Positions 62,779 through 64,000 of a stretch of DNA of 64,000 nt are shown here, in pieces. A model generated the notes under the pieces. That model had not been told where the DNA came from, made no database searches, and saw nothing but the letters and a program-made list of their open reading frames with translations. The stretch is from Nocardioides abyssi (GTDB lineage Bacteria; Actinomycetota; Actinomycetes; Propionibacteriales; Nocardioidaceae). Numbering within the stretch: the stretch's first letter is position 1; each line of letters opens with the position of its first letter. The stretch spans positions 26,636-90,635 of the forward strand of contig NZ_JAUHJR010000011.1 of NCBI RefSeq assembly GCF_030412915.1. Direction: 5' to 3'. Made by a program: the position numbers and the translations under genes.

Positions 62779-63864
62779 GTGACCACCAGTGCAGCAGCCC
62801 TCGACGACACCGTCACCTTCGCCCACGGCCCGGCCTGGGCCAACCGCTTCGCGCTCGCGCCGCTCACCAACACCCAGAGCCACGCCGACGGCACGCTGTC
62901 GGACGACGAGCGGCACTGGCTCGAGGCACGCGGACGCGGCGGCTTCGGGCTGGTCATGACGGCGGCGGCGTACGTCTCGGCCGCGGGGCAGGCCTGGGGC
63001 GGCCAGCTCGGGATTGCCTCCGACCACCACCTGCCCGGGCTGACCCGGGTCGCCGACGCCCTGCGCGCGACCGGGACGGTCTCGGCCGTGCAGCTGCACC
63101 ACGGCGGCCGGCGCGCCGACCCCGCGCTCTCCGGCCGGCCCAACCAGTGCCCCTGGGACGACCCGGCCAAGGACGCGGTCGCGCTCACCACCGACGAGGT
63201 GCACCAGGTCGTCGCCGACTTCGTCGAGGCCGCGGTCCGCGCCGAGCGCGCGGGCTTCGACGGCGTGCAGGTGCACGGTGCGCACGGCTACCTGGTCGGG
63301 CAGTTCCTCGACGCGCGGCACAACCACCGCACCGACGGGTACGGCGGGTCCTTCGACGGCCGGTTCCGCATCGTGCGCGAGATCCTCGAGGGCATCCGCG
63401 CGGCCACCGGGCCGGACTTCCAGCTCGGCCTCCGGCTCACCCCCGAGGGCAGCGGCATCAGCCTCGACGAGGCGCGCGAGACCGCCCGCCTGGTGATGAC
63501 CTCGGGGCTGCTCGACCACCTCGACATGTCGCTGTGGGACGTCTACATGAAGCCGAGGTACGGCGGCGACGGGCTGCTCGTCGAGCACTTCACCGACCTG
63601 CCGCGCGGCGGCACCCGGCTCGGCGTCGCCGGGGCCGTGGTCTCCACCGCCGACGCCCGCTGGTGCTTAAACCAGGGGGCCGACCTGGTCAGCGTCGGCA
63701 CCGGCGCGATCCTGCACCACGACTTCGCCGCCCGCGCGCTGGCCGACCCCGACTTCCGCGTCCGCGAACGCCCGGTCACCCGCGAGGAGCTGCGCGAGGA
63801 GGCCGTCGGCCCGGCGTTCGTCGACTACCTCGCCCGCGGCTGGGACGACCTCGTCGCCTCCTAG
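62779..63864 (+). CDS. NADH:flavin oxidoreductase (old yellow enzyme family)
   Basis: A 361-residue TIM-barrel flavoprotein with the family blocks NRFALAPLTNTQSHADGTL, VQLHHGGRRADP (the substrate-binding His pair) and HGAHGYLVGQFLDARHNHRT. It reduces activated alkenes or related groups with NAD(P)H. GTG 62779. No [4Fe-4S] extension is seen. It is alone on its strand; the catabolic cluster ends 1 kb upstream. Confidence 0.88.
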   Translation: MTTSAAALDDTVTFAHGPAWANRFALAPLTNTQSHADGTLSDDERHWLEARGRGGFGLVMTAAAYVSAAGQAWGGQLGIASDHHLPGLTRVADALRATGTVSAVQLHHGGRRADPALSGRPNQCPWDDPAKDAVALTTDEVHQVVADFVEAAVRAERAGFDGVQVHGAHGYLVGQFLDARHNHRTDGYGGSFDGRFRIVREILEGIRAATGPDFQLGLRLTPEGSGISLDEARETARLVMTSGLLDHLDMSLWDVYMKPRYGGDGLLVEHFTDLPRGGTRLGVAGAVVSTADARWCLNQGADLVSVGTGAILHHDFAARALADPDFRVRERPVTREELREEAVGPAFVDYLARGWDDLVAS

Positions 63865-63870
63865 CTGTGA

Positions 63871-64000
63871 TGTTCAGGAAGGTTGTACTGCCCGGCATCG
63901 GTGAGCCTGTCTGACAGACGAAGGCCTCCGGTTGTGAAGTGGAGCTGTCTAGTTCACCGCTTCACTGACCGGAGGCCCTCGTGTCCCACGCTAACGCTGC
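63871..64000 (+). mobile_element. Left end of an IS481-like insertion sequence (cut by the window)
   Basis: The segment starts with TGTTCAGGAAGGTTGTACTG, a terminal-repeat-like end. It then has a hairpin (GGCCTCCGGT at 63923-63932 with ACCGGAGGCC at 63967-63976, plus GTGAAG/CTTCAC) and a GTG start at 63981. It is immediately next to the stop of the OYE gene. Confidence 0.6.
63981..64000 (+). CDS. IS481-like transposase, first codons only
   Basis: GTG 63981 begins MSHANA, the opening typical of actinobacterial IS481-family transposases. The rest lies outside the window. Confidence 0.55.

Overview
The window is a GC-rich actinobacterial chromosome segment. Frequent GTG starts, dense ATGA/TGATG overlaps, a PPK1 with a neighbouring DUF47/Pit pair, a MutT1-type NUDIX-phosphatase fusion and abundant 'GTTTCGACAC...CTCAACCAG' palindromic repeats suggest Nocardioidaceae, probably Nocardioides. 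The taxon is an inference from style and gene content; no 16S gene is present.

Layout. 1-6041: the 3' part of a giant Ig-like-repeat/RTX surface protein, frameshifted at an 8-bp triplet repeat. 6076-13708: BrkB-like membrane protein, a small secreted protein, the fur-ygfZ pair, nitrobindin, a DsrE protein, a giant Ala-rich coiled-coil membrane protein and an HSL-type esterase. 13743-17878: phosphate block (ppk1, DUF47 PhoU-like, pit) with 11-bp direct repeats in its promoter regions. 17963-21286: an AbiEi/DUF559-like gene between two 59-bp palindromes, MutT1, and an anchored extracytoplasmic protein. 21291-25107: CsoR-controlled copper operon (csoR-copZ-His-rich anchored protein-copA) with its operator. 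25219-29640: a small acidic protein, a cold-shock protein with a strong terminator, an amino-acid ABC transporter with a binding protein-permease fusion, and a secreted NPCBM-like protein.

29980-40819: a 10.8-kb integrative element in the 3' end of tRNA-Lys(UUU), bounded by 44-bp direct repeats. It carries a tyrosine integrase, two HTH proteins, a wHTH-like protein, a McrBC pair whose McrB has an N-terminal GIY-YIG-like domain, a RAMA-domain protein, and a three-gene Lamassu/ABC-three-component operon with an Mrr-like nuclease effector. It is a compact mobile defence island. Just outside it lie a decayed DUF1801 gene and a frameshifted small acidic protein.

41929-50331: crotonase, a second member of the coiled-coil/membrane/PH-like family, GNAT, thioesterase, type II NADH dehydrogenase, an RsbW-like ATPase gene behind a SigB-type promoter, two CrcB fluoride-channel subunits, a zincin, and tRNA-Asp, tRNA-Glu and tRNA-Phe. 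50371-54651: FkbM methyltransferase, a Tat-exported beta-propeller protein and an RsbU-like PP2C phosphatase. 54831-61700: a catabolic cluster around an IclR regulator (LigB/LigA extradiol dioxygenase, amidohydrolase, CaiB/BaiF CoA-transferase, citryl-CoA-lyase-like protein, zinc-type dehydrogenase). Similar CGGACA-NN-TGTCCG palindromes stand before three of its transcription units. 61717-64000: interspersed repeats, a GTPase-like protein, an old-yellow-enzyme oxidoreductase and the left edge of an IS481-like element running off the window.
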